NCBI GenBank assembly: GCA_035041965.1
Contig: JAPYMA010000164.1
Location: 43,770-107,769, forward strand
Source of the DNA: Anisakis pegreffii
Taxonomy: Eukaryota; Nematoda; Chromadorea; Rhabditida; Anisakidae
DNA: 64,000 bases
Reading direction: 5' to 3'
This document shows, in pieces, positions 13,597-26,080 of this stretch. The position numbers and the translations under genes were made by a program. The first letter of the stretch is position 1. Every line of letters begins with the position of its first letter. The notes under the pieces are model-generated. The model did not search any database, had not been told where the DNA came from, and saw only the letters and a program-made list of their open reading frames with translations.

Positions 13597-16500
13597 GAAC
13601 AACTTTGGTGACGGTCGGGGTCGGCGGTGCGTTGGCCTATGGCTGTTACAACCGCGAATTCCGAAACGAAGTTGAATCGAAAGCACCCTGGATAAAGTGT
13701 TGTTTCGATAAAGCCGAGCAATTTTTGAGTTACCCCAAACGAAAGTCAGCAGCAATTACTCAATATTTTTTGCTGGTTCATCATCACTCTAAAATGATTC
13801 TGTAATGAACTGCGTGTAAAATTCAAATTTCAAACTGAAGTCTTTCTGGCTGTGAGGTTCAAATGAATGAGGACGGACAGCATCACGTGGAACTTGACAA
13901 CTGAAACTGCTCTGAATAGACTTTTGTTTTGGAGCGATCATTCATTTTGTCAGTTTATGTTGCAGATCAAGTGAGTCGAAAGTAACTGAAAAGAATCTGA
14001 CTAAAGAAAGTTTCAAACCGGATTTTGTTGCACTTAAAAATAAAGGTACTCATTTTTCAATTCGTGTTCGCATTCCGACGAAAGCTGATAACATTTCGAG
14101 TGCTTTGAATGACTGATAGAGCTCATTTGAAATTCCTAATTCGTTCGAAAACTCATTCAACTTTCATCACACTGTAACCGATACAGATAACCACCAAAAT
14201 TCAGTCCCTTTACAGGCATACTGAAATTCTCTTTTGGTTTTTCCAAATAAGGAGAAATCTGGTAATGTTCAATGGAGAAATTTTTCAGAGTTGGAAGATG
14301 CATTAATATGTGCCATAGAGAGTGCAGAAAGTAAGGTGCGTCGTGCGAAAGAATCGAAGCTGAAAACAATCGCAATGACTCGAGAACACGCCGCGCTTCT
14401 GAAGAAGGCGGTTGACGATCGACAGGTCTGTACTATCGCTCACTCAAACTACTAATGCCGCCTTTCAACTGAGTGAATCGTTTCATGAAGAGCTATTATT
14501 CTTTTATGCATCGTCGGCTTTTCCAAATTTACGAATCACCATGACGCAAACTTCCCTATCGATCTTCTGGGTAGTTTCTTCTGGTTTTACTTCGCGCAGC
14601 TGTTCACTTCGGCAGTGTCATTCCTGACATTAGCAATCCTCATTTTCACTTCCCGTCCAGGCTGAAGACTGTTCGATGTTGAGGACTCTTAGCATTTTGG
14701 AACTGACGGTTGTTTGATGGTAGTCATCTTAGAAGGCTGAATGTAATGTTTGTACAAAATCATTATGTATTTACTGGAATAGCTACCGTTCTTAGAATGG
14801 AGATTGGTTATCGGTAGAAGAATCACTCAAGAAGGCGGATTCACTCGCTAAGTATGACCGCACCGATGAAGTTGATGCTCGTAACGCGCTTGACGTTTTG
14901 AAGAAGGTCAACTTTTGCCTGTTGATTTCCGAGAGCACATTCTGAACTGTTTGATCAAAATAATCAGTATTCTTGGTTTAGTGCACTTCCACTTCACATC
15001 TTGGCCAGAAATTGACCAAGATTAAGTGGAATTCAATGATCTCTATTCAAAATGAACAATTTCCGTTCATGTCCTATAGCACGTTATACTAAGCTATGAA
15101 CGTTTATTGAAATCTGTTTTGATGGAAATATTTATACTCTCAGCAATATTAATTTTACGAAGCGATTATGATAATCGATATCATATTGAACTTTAGTTAG
15201 CGTATGATGGTAAAATTTGTGTGTATACGAATGATAATAAACTGATCGTGTTGGCGATAGAAACAGCCAAGAAACTGAACAAGCAAATCGACGAGATGAA
15301 TTTATTGGCTGAATCGGCACGAGCCAGAAGTGCGGTTATGACTCAGTATCGCGTTTTGGTCGAGAAAAGTCGAAAGCAGTTCGCAGATCAATTGCATAAA
15401 ATATCACCACATATCGATGCTCAAGGTTCATAGTGATATCATATCGTTTTTTTTTTTTTTTTTTGGGGGGGGTTGGCATAACTGCAAGAGATTCTTGTCA
15501 ATGAATGCGCAGTCAGTCAACTTCATAACAATAAACTCTAATCGAATAACAATTCGGTTTTTATGATAATAATGAATTGCTATCTTTAATGACTTTTCAA
15601 TACTTTATAGTAGGTTATCGCCTTAAATGATCGCTTTTGAAATTTGCTCATCCAACCGTCCCTGGACAAAAGAAAAATACTACAATGCATGCAATGAGAA
15701 ATAATAGTGATTACGAATTGAACTGATGAAAATTCGATTGATTAATGCGATCATCAACAATCTTTCTGCTGTGGTTATGAACCAAAAATCTCGGTGTCAT
15801 ATTGCAGAAATCAAATTTTGAAAGCTGTACATCGACGATGCATCTACATTTTTTAACATCTTTTTTTGAAGAGAATCAGCTGTTTACAGATGATAAAATG
15901 ACGAATGAAGAAGCACAAGAGGTGATTGCATTAACACGTGCCGAAGTTGATGCTTTATACAGACAACTGATCGAGAAGCAACTCGAGTCTGAGCAAAAAC
16001 TTGCGAGCGCTATCGACGATCAACGAAAAGCAGTTTCGAAAATCGCAAAACAAGATTTGGAAAGTGAACAAGAGCGAGTTCGCCGCACGAATGCCAGCAA
16101 ACTCAGTCCTGATGTAATTTTTCCATCCCTGAAGTAACCATATTCTTCTCTCGTTATGCTTCCAAAATGAATTCTCATCTGATCTGTACAAAGGCTTACA
16201 TCCAAGTATCTTTCGAATCGTTGTGTTCATTCTTTGAGATATTATCCCTCTGACTGATACTTTTTATTCATGTAGTACATGTTGTGTTTATTGTCGTATG
16301 GACTAATATTTTCTATTGATTGGTCATTGCGAGCTCATTGCTTGTTTATTGAAGATAATGGCGAGTCGTGAAGCATGGCAAAAAGAGTTACAAGAGCGAT
16401 TAACTCGAGCTGCACTAGCACATGAGCAACATATGCAACAAGTTTTATTGATGCAAAAACAACTCAACGATATCGAAATGTCTTCAAAGGCGTGACTTTC

Positions 16501-19500
16501 ACTCAGATTCATTCATTCATTACTTTGTCGCATCTTTCTTTGTAATTTCATCTATCATCATTCCTGGTTTTCTATTGTAGCTGGTGCTCATTTATGTTTA
16601 TGATTTTATTCGTTCCATCAAATTTCATCTGGTTTTTTGCTTAAACTCCACGCGGTTTACTTAACGGTTGTTGTCATTTGCACCTGTTTCATTCTGAATT
16701 CAGAATGAATTTATTTTTGATCAGATCGAAGTTGTGACAATCAAATTGAGTATGATCATATTGGGTTAGTTCATTATTTAATAGGTTAATTTAATTCGAT
16801 TCGAATTTTGTTTATCTTCATTTGACGTGGATGTCTAGCAGTTGCATAATTGTGTTCTTTAAAAAAATCTCGATTATATACTTATTGCCAACCCAGAATT
16901 GTGAATATTTCAACGTTACTGCATTTGTTCATAATTCGCTGGCTGAATTGTGACGTTATTTTATCAGCATTATTTGGTGGGTATTGTATGCAGTTGTGTA
17001 TGATTTAGCCGTTTGTATGATTTTTACGCTAATCCACATCTCGACCCATAATTCGTTCCAGTTTTAATGATTGCGTTTCCTCGGTTCACTCTGGTTTATT
17101 CTAGATCTCTGTTAGCAAATGTGTTTTTCGAAGTTTGTATTTTAAATACTTTTTGATTGTTTTTGTTTGTAGTATACGCGTTTTTCTGCAATGTTATTTC
17201 ACTGCAGTATCTTAGTCCAGTATTCAGTTCTTCATCATTTAGACAAGATTTTGTCTGAACTGATCCGGACGTTCCAGGATCTTGCCATCACGGAATTTCT
17301 CGACGGTCCATGCTAGTGTGTTGCGGGGATCGGGGAATTTCGAGGACCCCGTCCCCGACGTTTTTTGAGCCGATTGTACTTCCTAGGTTCCCGACTGAAA
17401 AATTTTATCCCAGACTTCCTCCGTCGCCGAATTTTTTCCGTTTTAAGAATGTACTAATCCATGCCATTGCCAGGCTTGACTTCCGGCATAGGCGTAAGCT
17501 TCTTCGGAAGCTCAGAGCTCATTTTCATTCGAAATATTCATAGCAGTCTTCGTTGTTTGTAGGATGACATATTGATTGTCGACACCTGTATCAAGTGGTC
17601 CGTGAAGGATTGTATTTTTTGCATGTTTTTACTTAATAGTGAAGTGGATTTTAGGATTTTTCTTCGCATGTTTTGTGTAATGCGTTTTATTTTTGAACGA
17701 AGATTTCAAATTGTCTTCAAATATAGTATATTATTCATTCATTTTTCAACGTTTTTAAATATGTATTCAGCATTTATATCGTCTAGCAATGCGAATACAG
17801 ATGTTTCACACCGTAACGTCATTCAAAACGATGGCGTCAGTGATTTCAACTTTGTGATTTAGATCGATGAAGCAGTTCACAGAGAACGTCGTCGACACGC
17901 TAGACAGATTGGTCGATCGCAAAGTAAACTCGATGCCATGGAATTGGCACTTGCCAATAGATCTGATATGGTTCGTTTGAACGAGACAAGATTTTTGATG
18001 CCTTCCTCATAGATTCTTCAAACAATTGATTTCTCATGTGCTCTAATGAAGACCACTCGTGGATCAACCCTCTTCTTGGTGATACAACACCAGCTGAATT
18101 TATCCATGCTCATCGTGAATTCCGTGATCTAAGACTGCATAATGAGTGCATGATCAAAATATTTCTTTAAACCAGTGGTTCTCAACCTGCTTCCTCTTCG
18201 CACCCCTCAGAAATTTTAAATTGTCCTCGCACCCCTACAACAATAGTTACTAAAATGTCTTCGTACCATCCATCCACTCTGTATCTCTCATTCAATACAG
18301 TGAGTGTGTTTAGCGTAGATAAGTGCATACTTTTTAGAGTCCGTTCTAGCCTTTTCAAAAATATACATGTTGAAGTCCATCCACGCTTACTTTACCCTAA
18401 AACCTTATCTGGCACCTCCTCCTGTCTCCCCCCTCCCCCACCCAACCCCTCTCATCGTACCCAGTCTCGCACCACTTCTCAGTTCACCCTCTGTCACGCC
18501 CGCTGGCATGCTATCTCGTACCCTCAGGGGATGGATACATGCACCCTGGGTTGAGAAACCTTGGTTTGAACAGTAATCATGAAATGTCGAAATAGATTAT
18601 TGGACTTTCGGAACTGAACAGTGCTCTTAGTGCTAGAAGGATTGCCTGTGTTTCTTGATGGCGTCAACATTTTCAGGATTCCTTAAATCGAAGGTTAAGA
18701 TATTGTTGGTTAGCATGTCAGAATTTAGTGAATTCAATTGTTTATGGCCGACAGAATGAGGATAGCGTTGAACGGAGGCGATTTCCTTTAGCGGCACAAG
18801 TAGGATTAAATGTTTTTGATGACGTTTCGAGTAATCACAACGAACTGCGAGATTTTTTTAATAGAAACATTTTCGAAAATCTGTGAAGGAGAAAACATGA
18901 AAAGAACAACTGAATCAACATAAGTTGCCTTATTTTGACGTTGCTATTTCTAAAATCTGAAAGCACTCAGTGATTTTTCAAAATCAGGATGTTCTCGCAA
19001 CGTTGCGATCAATACGAAGATTCTCTCCTCTTGCTATCATCGCTTTTGAAGTCCAGCACAGTGGGACGGCAAAGATCCGTTCTTCTGTTCAGATTTTATG
19101 GAAATTTTCATCGATATAATTCATACGTAATCTCGAAGTAGTTCTTTGGCTAATAGTCAGTTGTTTCAGTTAGGCATCATTCAAGAAGCCTACGGTAAAG
19201 CGGGATTTATCAAATTATTAATCTCACTTTTTCCAAATAATTGCATCTTTCAAGGAGCTTATACACATGATGATCTGAAGCAGCGGTTTAAAAAGGTGAC
19301 ACCACTCTGCACAGTGCATTTCATTTCAAATTCTGATTATCTCAACACCGAAGCTCGAGCCCGAAACATAGCAAAGTTAAGAAAAGAGATCAAGAGTGCG
19401 AGCAGATTCCATTATTGGACTGCGTCAATTTTCAGGTTGAAAATGTTATTCGATCTGTAGCATACGTTCACGAGCAGAAAGATGGACCATTCATGTATGG

Positions 19501-20158
19501 TCTATCCTATTTGAGAAGTAAACTTCGTATTGAACCTCACAACAAATTTTCATCCTTCGACAAGTGAGCGCAGAGAATTTATTACAGTTCTCCAGATCTG
19601 TGGACTACTTTTCATTCTGAAGTTGACACCATTTGTATGTTAAAATGACGATCTACTGTAAGATCTGTCGGAAAATTTCGAAATTTTGCATGCAAACTCA
19701 CAATCAATTATAAATCGATTGCTAGAATATCAGTTGACATTTAACAACAGCTTCGTTTCCGTCGAATTTCTACAATTCGCTTGAATTCAAATCGGCTCCT
19801 TCAAACTCCTCTATTATTTCTATAAAAGTTTTCTTAACTTGAATTGACTGCTCTCAAACTTCAGCACTTATCACTAATTCAATATACCCTACAGATTGCA
19901 ATTACAAATTTTTTCAATTTCAATTCAAGGATTGATCTGAGCACAATAGATATCAATGAAATAATGGATCGAGCGAAATATTTTGTACAACGAAATGATT
20001 TAAAGTCAGCCATACGCTTACTACAGCTACTGAAGGGTTTAGCTGCAAGTTTGGCTCGAGACTGGATCAGAGATGCACGAGAACATCTTGAAGCTAAGAT
20101 GCTGGCCGATGCTATCGTTGCACATTCTACTGTTAACGGAATACGAACCACTTACTAG
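13597..20158 (+). CDS. MIC60: MICOS subunit MIC60 / mitofilin
   Basis: Inner-membrane organiser of mitochondrial cristae junctions. Exons read by phase: 13597-?, 13966-14045, 14289-14425, 14796-14906, 15197-15425, 15872-16113, 16355-16489, 17863-17970, 18677-18799, 18988-19050, 19170-19295, 19436-19563 and 19930-20158. The first encodes the Gly-rich membrane anchor (TVGVGGALAYG) followed by NREFRNEVE, as in mitofilins. The middle exons are Glu/Lys/Ala-rich coiled coil (ELEDALICAIESAESKVRRA; RTDEVDARNALDVL). The last exons hold the conserved mitofilin C-terminus: AKYFVQRNDLKSAIRLLQLL, then ASLARDWIRDAREHLEAK, ending at TAG 20156-20158. AATAAA lies at 20501. The exon with the mitochondrial presequence, expected upstream of 13.6 kb, was not identified with matching phase; ATG 12540 is one candidate. 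The donor of the first listed exon is also unresolved. The 16489 donor reads GC rather than GT. Confidence 0.9.
15447..15472. repeat. Homopolymer T/G tract in a MIC60 intron
   Basis: About 18 T followed by eight G, 22 bases after the donor at 15426. Could be assembly-sensitive. Confidence 0.85.
17313..17440. repeat. G+C-rich repeat, diverged relative of the 58.3-kb element
   Basis: Begins TAGTGTGTTGCGGGGATCGG and carries GACCCCGTCCCCGACG, matching in composition and order the terminal part of the element at 58319-58970 and the copy near 22.55 kb. It lies in a MIC60 intron. No second end was recognised, so it is probably a fragment. Confidence 0.55.
18173..18563. mobile_element. Non-autonomous hAT-type element in a MIC60 intron
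   Basis: Starts CAGTGGTTCTCAACCTG and ends in the imperfect reverse complement (reads CAAGGTTTCTCAACCCAG on the other strand). The motif GTGGTTCTCAACC is typical of hAT termini. Flanks are CTTTAAAC at 18165-18172 and GTTTGAAC at 18564-18571, an 8-bp target duplication with two mismatches, the length expected for hAT. No transposase is present in its 391 bp. A diverged copy lies near 53.0-53.3 kb. Confidence 0.75.
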
Positions 20159-20500
20159 ATGCAATCGTTGATGAATCTTCTCTGTTTGGGCCATTGCCAT
20201 GCGACAAACCAAAAGCCATCCAGGATATAACACGTTTTCAGTTGAATGCCCTTAGTGGAAAGTCTTGTCATCATTATCATCCCGCCAGAGAAGATCCATG
20301 AATGTGAATCTATGTTGGAAATATTCTGTGTGATTTCATTAAGCTGATGAGATGTTTGTCAGTTATTAAAAATATGGCACAAGATTAAACAGATTCATTC
20401 TTTACCATCTCCATTGTGCAACTGATACTGTGCACATCGGAAATGTTCCGACAGAAAACTATCCTCAGCCATTTTTATTTCAACAACTTGCTTCTACTTC

Positions 20501-20506
20501 AATAAA
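20501..20506 (+). terminator. Candidate polyadenylation signal of MIC60
   Basis: AATAAA 343 bases after the MIC60 stop, on the same strand. No nearer canonical hexamer was seen. Confidence 0.4.
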
Positions 20507-21561
20507 ACGTTTCACAAAAACACAAATGAATCTTCTTAATTAAGAACACACTTGCAACAATTTTTTGTCATTCCGAAATTCTCTACCTGCATATATCGCC
20601 AACTCTCTACACATTCCACTCATGACTTTACTGAAAACAACACTAATTGTAAGGCTGATGCCTGTCCACATCTGTCAGAATTCTTCTGTGTATAAATCAG
20701 AACTGAGATAAAGAACTCGTAAAACAGCCTGGAATCAGTGGTAATGCCTCGATGCAGAGAAACTGAACTGAACAATCCAAAGGAATAGGATCAGCGATAA
20801 TGGTTCATTATTAGTTGTTCAGGATTCTACATCAGCGGTACAAATTGTTCATTGATTAGGTTTGAGACTCATTCGGTTTATAATTGCTCATTTGGGAAGT
20901 AAACTGGTGATTAAAAAACTTTTAACTGTCTGTACAAGTGAAGGGATAAGTAATATTGAGATGAATAAGTTCACATCAGGATAATATCTTTCTGATCAAA
21001 GTACATCATTGTTATCAGTATTATTATTGCTGACTTTATCAGTCCTTTAGGTTTAGTATGTGATGATTTCCTAAACTATTCCTCTGTTGATTAGATGCCT
21101 TCCGAACAGTAACTTTTTGCAAGTCTCGTTCCGCTTCCCTTGATACATCGCTCCTAACCTTCAATGGATCCTTCCTAATTAACTGACCCTCCTCAACAAA
21201 TAGTTACTAACTGAGGTTTTCAATCGAGAGGATACGACGCAATAAACACTCTCGAACTGAGCTGATTTGAGATGTTTCGAAAGTTGATACAGATAATGAA
21301 TCTCTGTCCACCGTGACGTCACAATAAGGAAGACCAGAAGCAGTTTAATAATTCAGCCTGCATTAGATGTTTAAAAAATGAATAGACTACCAATGTAACC
21401 ATTCGACTAACGTGGTTACCCGAAACCTGTAACTTACTTAGATCTTTAAATTAGTTTCATTTCTTACAGCAATTCATTTAATCCTCTCCTTCGATGCTTC
21501 TATCCTTTTCTCACCTAGAATGGATTCCTCCCCGAATGGAAACATGGAAAGTTCATGCTAA

Positions 21562-22287
21562 ACGGTGTTTTCGGTCGAGAAGATTTGATGCATTAATTAA
21601 TCTTGGACTGAGCGGATCCGAGATGTTACACGAGGTGATACAAATCGTGGTCCACATTCATCTTGACTCGGGATGCAGTTGATCCCTGTTAATGAATATC
21701 ATCCCAAAATTTTGCTATAACTTTAGATAATTCGATCCTTTTCTTACAAATTCAAGAACCTATTTTTACGGCGACCGCGCAGTTCTCATTCTTTTGACAG
21801 CGTCTCTGAAGTTCATCACGCTCTTTCTAGGAATCAGTATTCTTTTAGCCAGATCCAACATATATCTCAATCTTTTTCACAACTTCTCAGTCATTTTCTC
21901 AATCTCCTTACAATAATATCGTTGAGTCGTATGTGGCAGCTGCAGATCAGTGCGCGATTCAATGTGATCAATTCAGTCACAACACGATCGCGTTTAACTG
22001 ATGCTGCTGGCAACGAATTGGTGCAGTTAATCAATAGGTAAAACGAAATGCTAATGGCCTTCAAATGAGACAGTTAGGCAAATTGCATTCAGGGGCACGA
22101 TATATGTTACAAGGCGTATTTATCAGCTCATTTGGACCTTAATGTTAGCTTCTTCGCCGAACAGTGGAGAGACTGTCGAATGTCTAACAATAACAAGCCA
22201 CATTTATTTGATTGTGCAGTACTATATCCGTTTATTTGTAATCGCGGTTTTATGGCTGAGAATTATCATCGCTTAGTAATCAACCAG
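21562..22287 (+). CDS. Putative cysteine-containing protein exons, family not recognised
   Basis: The best exon, 22093-22287, follows CATTCAG, ends at a GTAAAT donor, and is open for exactly 65 codons in phase 0. It encodes DICYKAYLSAH, then FFAEQWRDCRMS, then LFDCAVLYPFICNRGF, with four Cys. An upstream piece (about 21562-21630) encodes RSRRFDALINLGLSGSEML before a GTGATA donor, and a third (about 21935-21990) encodes DQCAIQCDQFS. These pieces recur in diverged and broken form at 35.5-39.3 kb (AYLSAH, QLSGVEML and KCTKFSQN-like stretches), which supports past coding. Exon order, start and stop are not settled, and the pieces may belong to a decayed gene. No function is assigned. Confidence 0.4.
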
Positions 22288-22544
22288 GTAAATGAACGGG
22301 TGATATTAATTTTAATGGATTCTCCTCACCGAATAGCAGTCGTCTAATCTCATTACATCAACGTCGATAAAATCGTTATTGTTGCTGTTAAGATTGTATT
22401 CAATAAATTGTGGAAAACAACGAGAATCGAAAGGCTTCTGATTGAGCGACAGTTTTTTCGAAAAATGTGTTCAGCATTCGCGCCTCACGTCATCACTTAT
22501 CTATGAATAATTCAACATGCATCATGATTTTTCGAAGATGTGCT

Positions 22545-22690
22545 TAGTGTGTGCGGTGATCGAGGATTTTCGGGGCCCCGGTCCCCGAATCCCCGTCTCC
22601 GAAATTACATTTTCGGTGTCTCCCTCTCAAAAATTCCGTCGCCGATTTTTTTCGTCCCCGACTTGTTTTCCTTCCCCGCACCTCACTAGA
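22545..22690. repeat. G+C-rich repeat, second diverged relative of the 58.3-kb element
   Basis: Opens TAGTGTGTGCGGTGATCGAGG and contains CCGGTCCCCGAATCCCCG, then runs of TCCCCGAC. It ends about 110 bp before the BEL element's left LTR. Same family as 17313-17440 and the 58319-58970 element by shared start and motif order. Confidence 0.5.
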
Positions 22691-22798
22691 TGTACCATTC
22701 ACGCGAACGCATGCTTTGCTCCAGACATTAAGACTGCTCCACGTTTAGTGTCATTTCGTGATTCATTCCAACTCCAAACGCATTTTTTAATTACGGTC

Positions 22799-23203
22799 CA
22801 CTCAGCTCACATCTGTAGTGAAGTAGGGAGAATTCGTATATCGAGTGGTTGGACGATCACAAGAAACGAAACCTTTACTTGTACGAACACTTAGTAACAA
22901 TGAATATCACTTCGTCAAAGGGGTACACTCCCAAAAACATCGCAATCCATCGAACGGGTCACAGATTGGTGATGATAAATAAATCCTCGACATCAATACA
23001 TCGAGTTGCTTAGGGATTAATGATGATAAACAAGATCTTCGAAATGAATCAATCACTCGAAATGCTCAGGGAATAATGATAATAGACTAAAGGAACAAAG
23101 ACGAGGCGATGATAAGATATTACGAACAAAATAACATACAATACTTTCAAAATATTTCAAAAATAGAATATTCAAGTGATCGTGAATATCCTAATTCACG
23201 ACA
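22799..23203 (-). repeat. 3' LTR of the BEL/Pao element
   Basis: Follows the env stop by 21 bases, preceded on the element strand by a short purine-rich GGCTCGGGAG, and starts TGTCGTGAATT. It matches 31089-31493 in the other orientation base for base as far as could be compared. Its far end stops inside the LTR: the copy at 31 kb continues with GCTGAGTGACTGAGGTGA before ending. Confidence 0.85.
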
Positions 23204-23224
23204 CTCCCGAGCCTGAAAATGATG

Positions 23225-24697
23225 TCAAATATCACAATTGTCGAGAGCGTCGTCTTTCTCGATGAACAGTTTCGTGGGTATTGTTGATGGACAATATCTC
23301 ACTTTCCACGTCTGATTAGTCGAGTTCCGGCAACGCTGAAAATGCTGAAAACGGTTTTGTGATTCCGGTTGAATCTCCACGGGACAATGTTGGTTATTTC
23401 GGCGTGATTGTTTCCTTCGGCAGCACAGTATGATTTTGAGACAGTTCATATAATATCCAACTGCGGCGATGACGACCAGTACAATTATTATTACTGCGAT
23501 TCCCGTAATAAACTTCCAGTGATTAGCGATTTCCTGCAGTTCATTTTCGATGATCTGCACTGTCTTATCGACCGACTGTTCTATATCGAGAAAAAACAAT
23601 TCGGTTTCGTCACAGATCGTTTCAATCATCCTGGATTGTTTATCTGCTCTCTGTAATGGTTCGTTCACGAAATCGTTTTGGTGGGTTGCCATTTTAATGG
23701 CTGCAGAGATTTGCTCTTCGGTGATCGTCGGTAAATTTTTTGCCTTGAAGATGATGTCATCGTGTTCCAATTTGAGTCTTTCTTCTTCCTGAATGTTTTG
23801 AACATTGCGATGTTGCTTTATTGTGCCGCACTTTACTATGGTCGAACTGAATTTCAAGTCGGTTGATCGTGCTTTCACAAATGCGATCCGATTTTTGATT
23901 CTTACTGGAAGTTCTGAGTAGCATGTTCCATTGACTTCGTGAGTGCTGAAGATTTCGTCTATGTCGATATTTCGGCATGAAAATATCTTCATAGTACCTC
24001 CTTCATTTTTCGCACTTATGTCCGTTCTTCTGAGAAGAATTCGTGCCGCCGTAGTTGGGTCACTTTGCGAAATCCATTCAATGATATCGTGTATGTAATT
24101 TCGGGTTTTGCAGATGACTTTCCTCGTTTCCACCATATCTCGAGTTTCCATAGTCTTTAAATGATCATACAAATACTGAAGTTTCATACTGATTGGGTCA
24201 AATTTCTTGTCGTCAGGGACATCTTGCATGAAAAGTATTTTTCCCAATTTGCTTTTGAATTTGTTGTGGCTCATTATCTTTTCATGCTTGTCCTCCCGAC
24301 TGGGCGAAAAATCAACGACTATGCCGTTTTCCATTAGTCTTGGGCTAGTGAAGTTGCACACTTTAAAATTTGTAGTGGAATTTTCGGAGGGAACTAGTAC
24401 TGCTTGGATGGCGGGAATTGTGATATGTCGATCGATTATTGCGTCGTAACGCCCAAGAAACTTGTAGTAACAAAGATTGTGATTGGATGGGGGTGTCCAT
24501 ATAATAGTTTCTTGCGATGTAATGCATTCTCCTTTTGTGATGTTGCATCCAGCCGTTCTGCTGAAGGTGTCGAATAATTTGATCTGACCGATTTCAAGGC
24601 GATAATTAATGGTAGATGTACAACGAGTACCGAAGAATCCAAAGCTGTAAGTTGTAGGATTGTTCGATCTCCACGTGTAGTTGTCGACCTTTATCAA
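23225..24697 (-). pseudogene. env, main part after the in-frame TAG
   Basis: 490 codons in the same frame as pol. Envelope-like glycoprotein of the element: many N-glycosylation sequons, Cys spread through the ectodomain (including a GTCYSELPV motif), and near the C-terminus one long hydrophobic membrane span (VIIIVLVVIAAVGYY) followed by a Cys/Arg-rich cytoplasmic tail. The N-terminal part, including the signal peptide, lies upstream of the TAG at 24698-24700. The CY..LPV motif recalls class III fusion glycoproteins (herpesvirus gB type), which have been reported for the env of the Ascaris Tas BEL element; the assignment here is by resemblance only. Confidence 0.75.
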
Positions 24698-26080
24698 CTA
24701 TATGTCGTTGAGTTTCTTTTGCATGGTTAGCAAGAGACAATCACTGACGTTGATACTTTCATACGAAAGTCGATCGTTGTTGACACTAAGTTTCCATCGC
24801 AAGAATGAATTTGTGCATACTTTTCGTACGATTTTTGTGCAGTATGATCCGTTAACTTCTGCAAACGATCGAGTGTATACATCGATAAATCGGCGTTTTG
24901 GCTGGAGTCGATCGCTAATGCTGCAATTCAAACGTGGGGGGAGTGCTACGAATACACCATGCGAGTTCGATGGACAAATCTGATATGCGTTCGTAAACGA
25001 GATGGTGAGTAGTAGTACGAAGAACGATGCCAATCGTGGTATTGCTCGTGAACGAAGTACGAGAGGTGAATTGTCGTATTGCAGCGATTGCTCAGGCCCG
25101 CTGCGGTTATCATGTTTATCTTCTTGATGCTGAGACGTTGGTGTATCCGATTTTGCTTGTACCTCAAGTGGATAGAGGAGGCTGATAGGACGGGTGACTT
25201 GGCGAGAATTTGCAAGTTGTACTGTTGCAGAACGAACGGTTCCATCTGAACTTGGTAGTAGCTGGATAATTCTTCCAAGAGCCCAAGTGGCACGGGGTTG
25301 ATGTTCTTCTCGTATAATTACCACTTCATCGATTAACGGGATTCTGTACGTTAATAATCGCCCTTGTTTATGTTTTCGTTGGGTACGTTCTCGTAAGACA
25401 TTCAGATATTGTGTGGACCATTCGTTCCAAAAGATGTCCAGTTTCGTCAGTGAAGAGCGCCACATCTGAAGAAGCTTTTCTCTCAGATTTGCATCATCAG
25501 GATAGTAAACTGATTCATTATCGGACTGTGGACCACTTTGTACACTATTTTGTGGTTGCAAAAGATCAATCGGTCTTATAATCGTGATGGGTTCTTCAGA
25601 TACATATGTTAATGAACGGCAGTTCACGATGCGTTTGATTTCGGCAGTGAAGGTTTGTAGATCGTCGGTGCTGATGAATTTTCGTCCGATAGCCTTCTTC
25701 AACAAATTCTTCGTGACACCGATCATTCTTTCATAGATTCCTCCTTGCCAGGGAGCATAAGCTGGAATAAATTTCCATTTGATATTGTGTTCCGGAGCAT
25801 AAGCTTCTCTGATCGGTTGAGAGGCACAAGATAAGTTGGTGCCATTATCGGATATTATCTCATCTGGTGCTCCATATTCAGCAACAAATCTTCGGAAGGC
25901 GTTCAAAAACGAGTTCGCAGAGAGATTTTCTGTGACTTCTAGGTGGACGGCGCGTGTAGTTAAACAAGTGAAGAGTGTTATCCATCGTTGAACCTTCAAA
26001 CCATCTGTGTGTTTGACGTTGATTGGGCCCATGAGATCGATTCCGACGTGGCTGAATGGGCGAGTTTTAGTGAACCGACC
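24698..26080 (-). pseudogene. Integrase core and C-terminus, then env signal peptide, after the in-frame TAA
   Basis: Continues the gag-pol frame after the TAA at 26081-26083. It carries the catalytic core of a retroviral-type integrase: first acidic residue in an HVGIDLMGP-like stretch just after the stop, then SDNGTN, and Glu in GGIYERMIG. A C-terminal domain with RIPLIDEVVIIREE and WALGRIIQL follows, as in BEL/Pao integrases. Without a break the frame enters a hydrophobic signal peptide (FFVLLLTISFTNA) and the first ~90 residues of the env ectodomain, ending at TAG 24698-24700. Pol and env are thus fused in frame with no separate env start. The stop before it separates the zinc-binding HHCC motif from the catalytic core, so integrase would be split unless the stop is read through. 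Confidence 0.85.
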
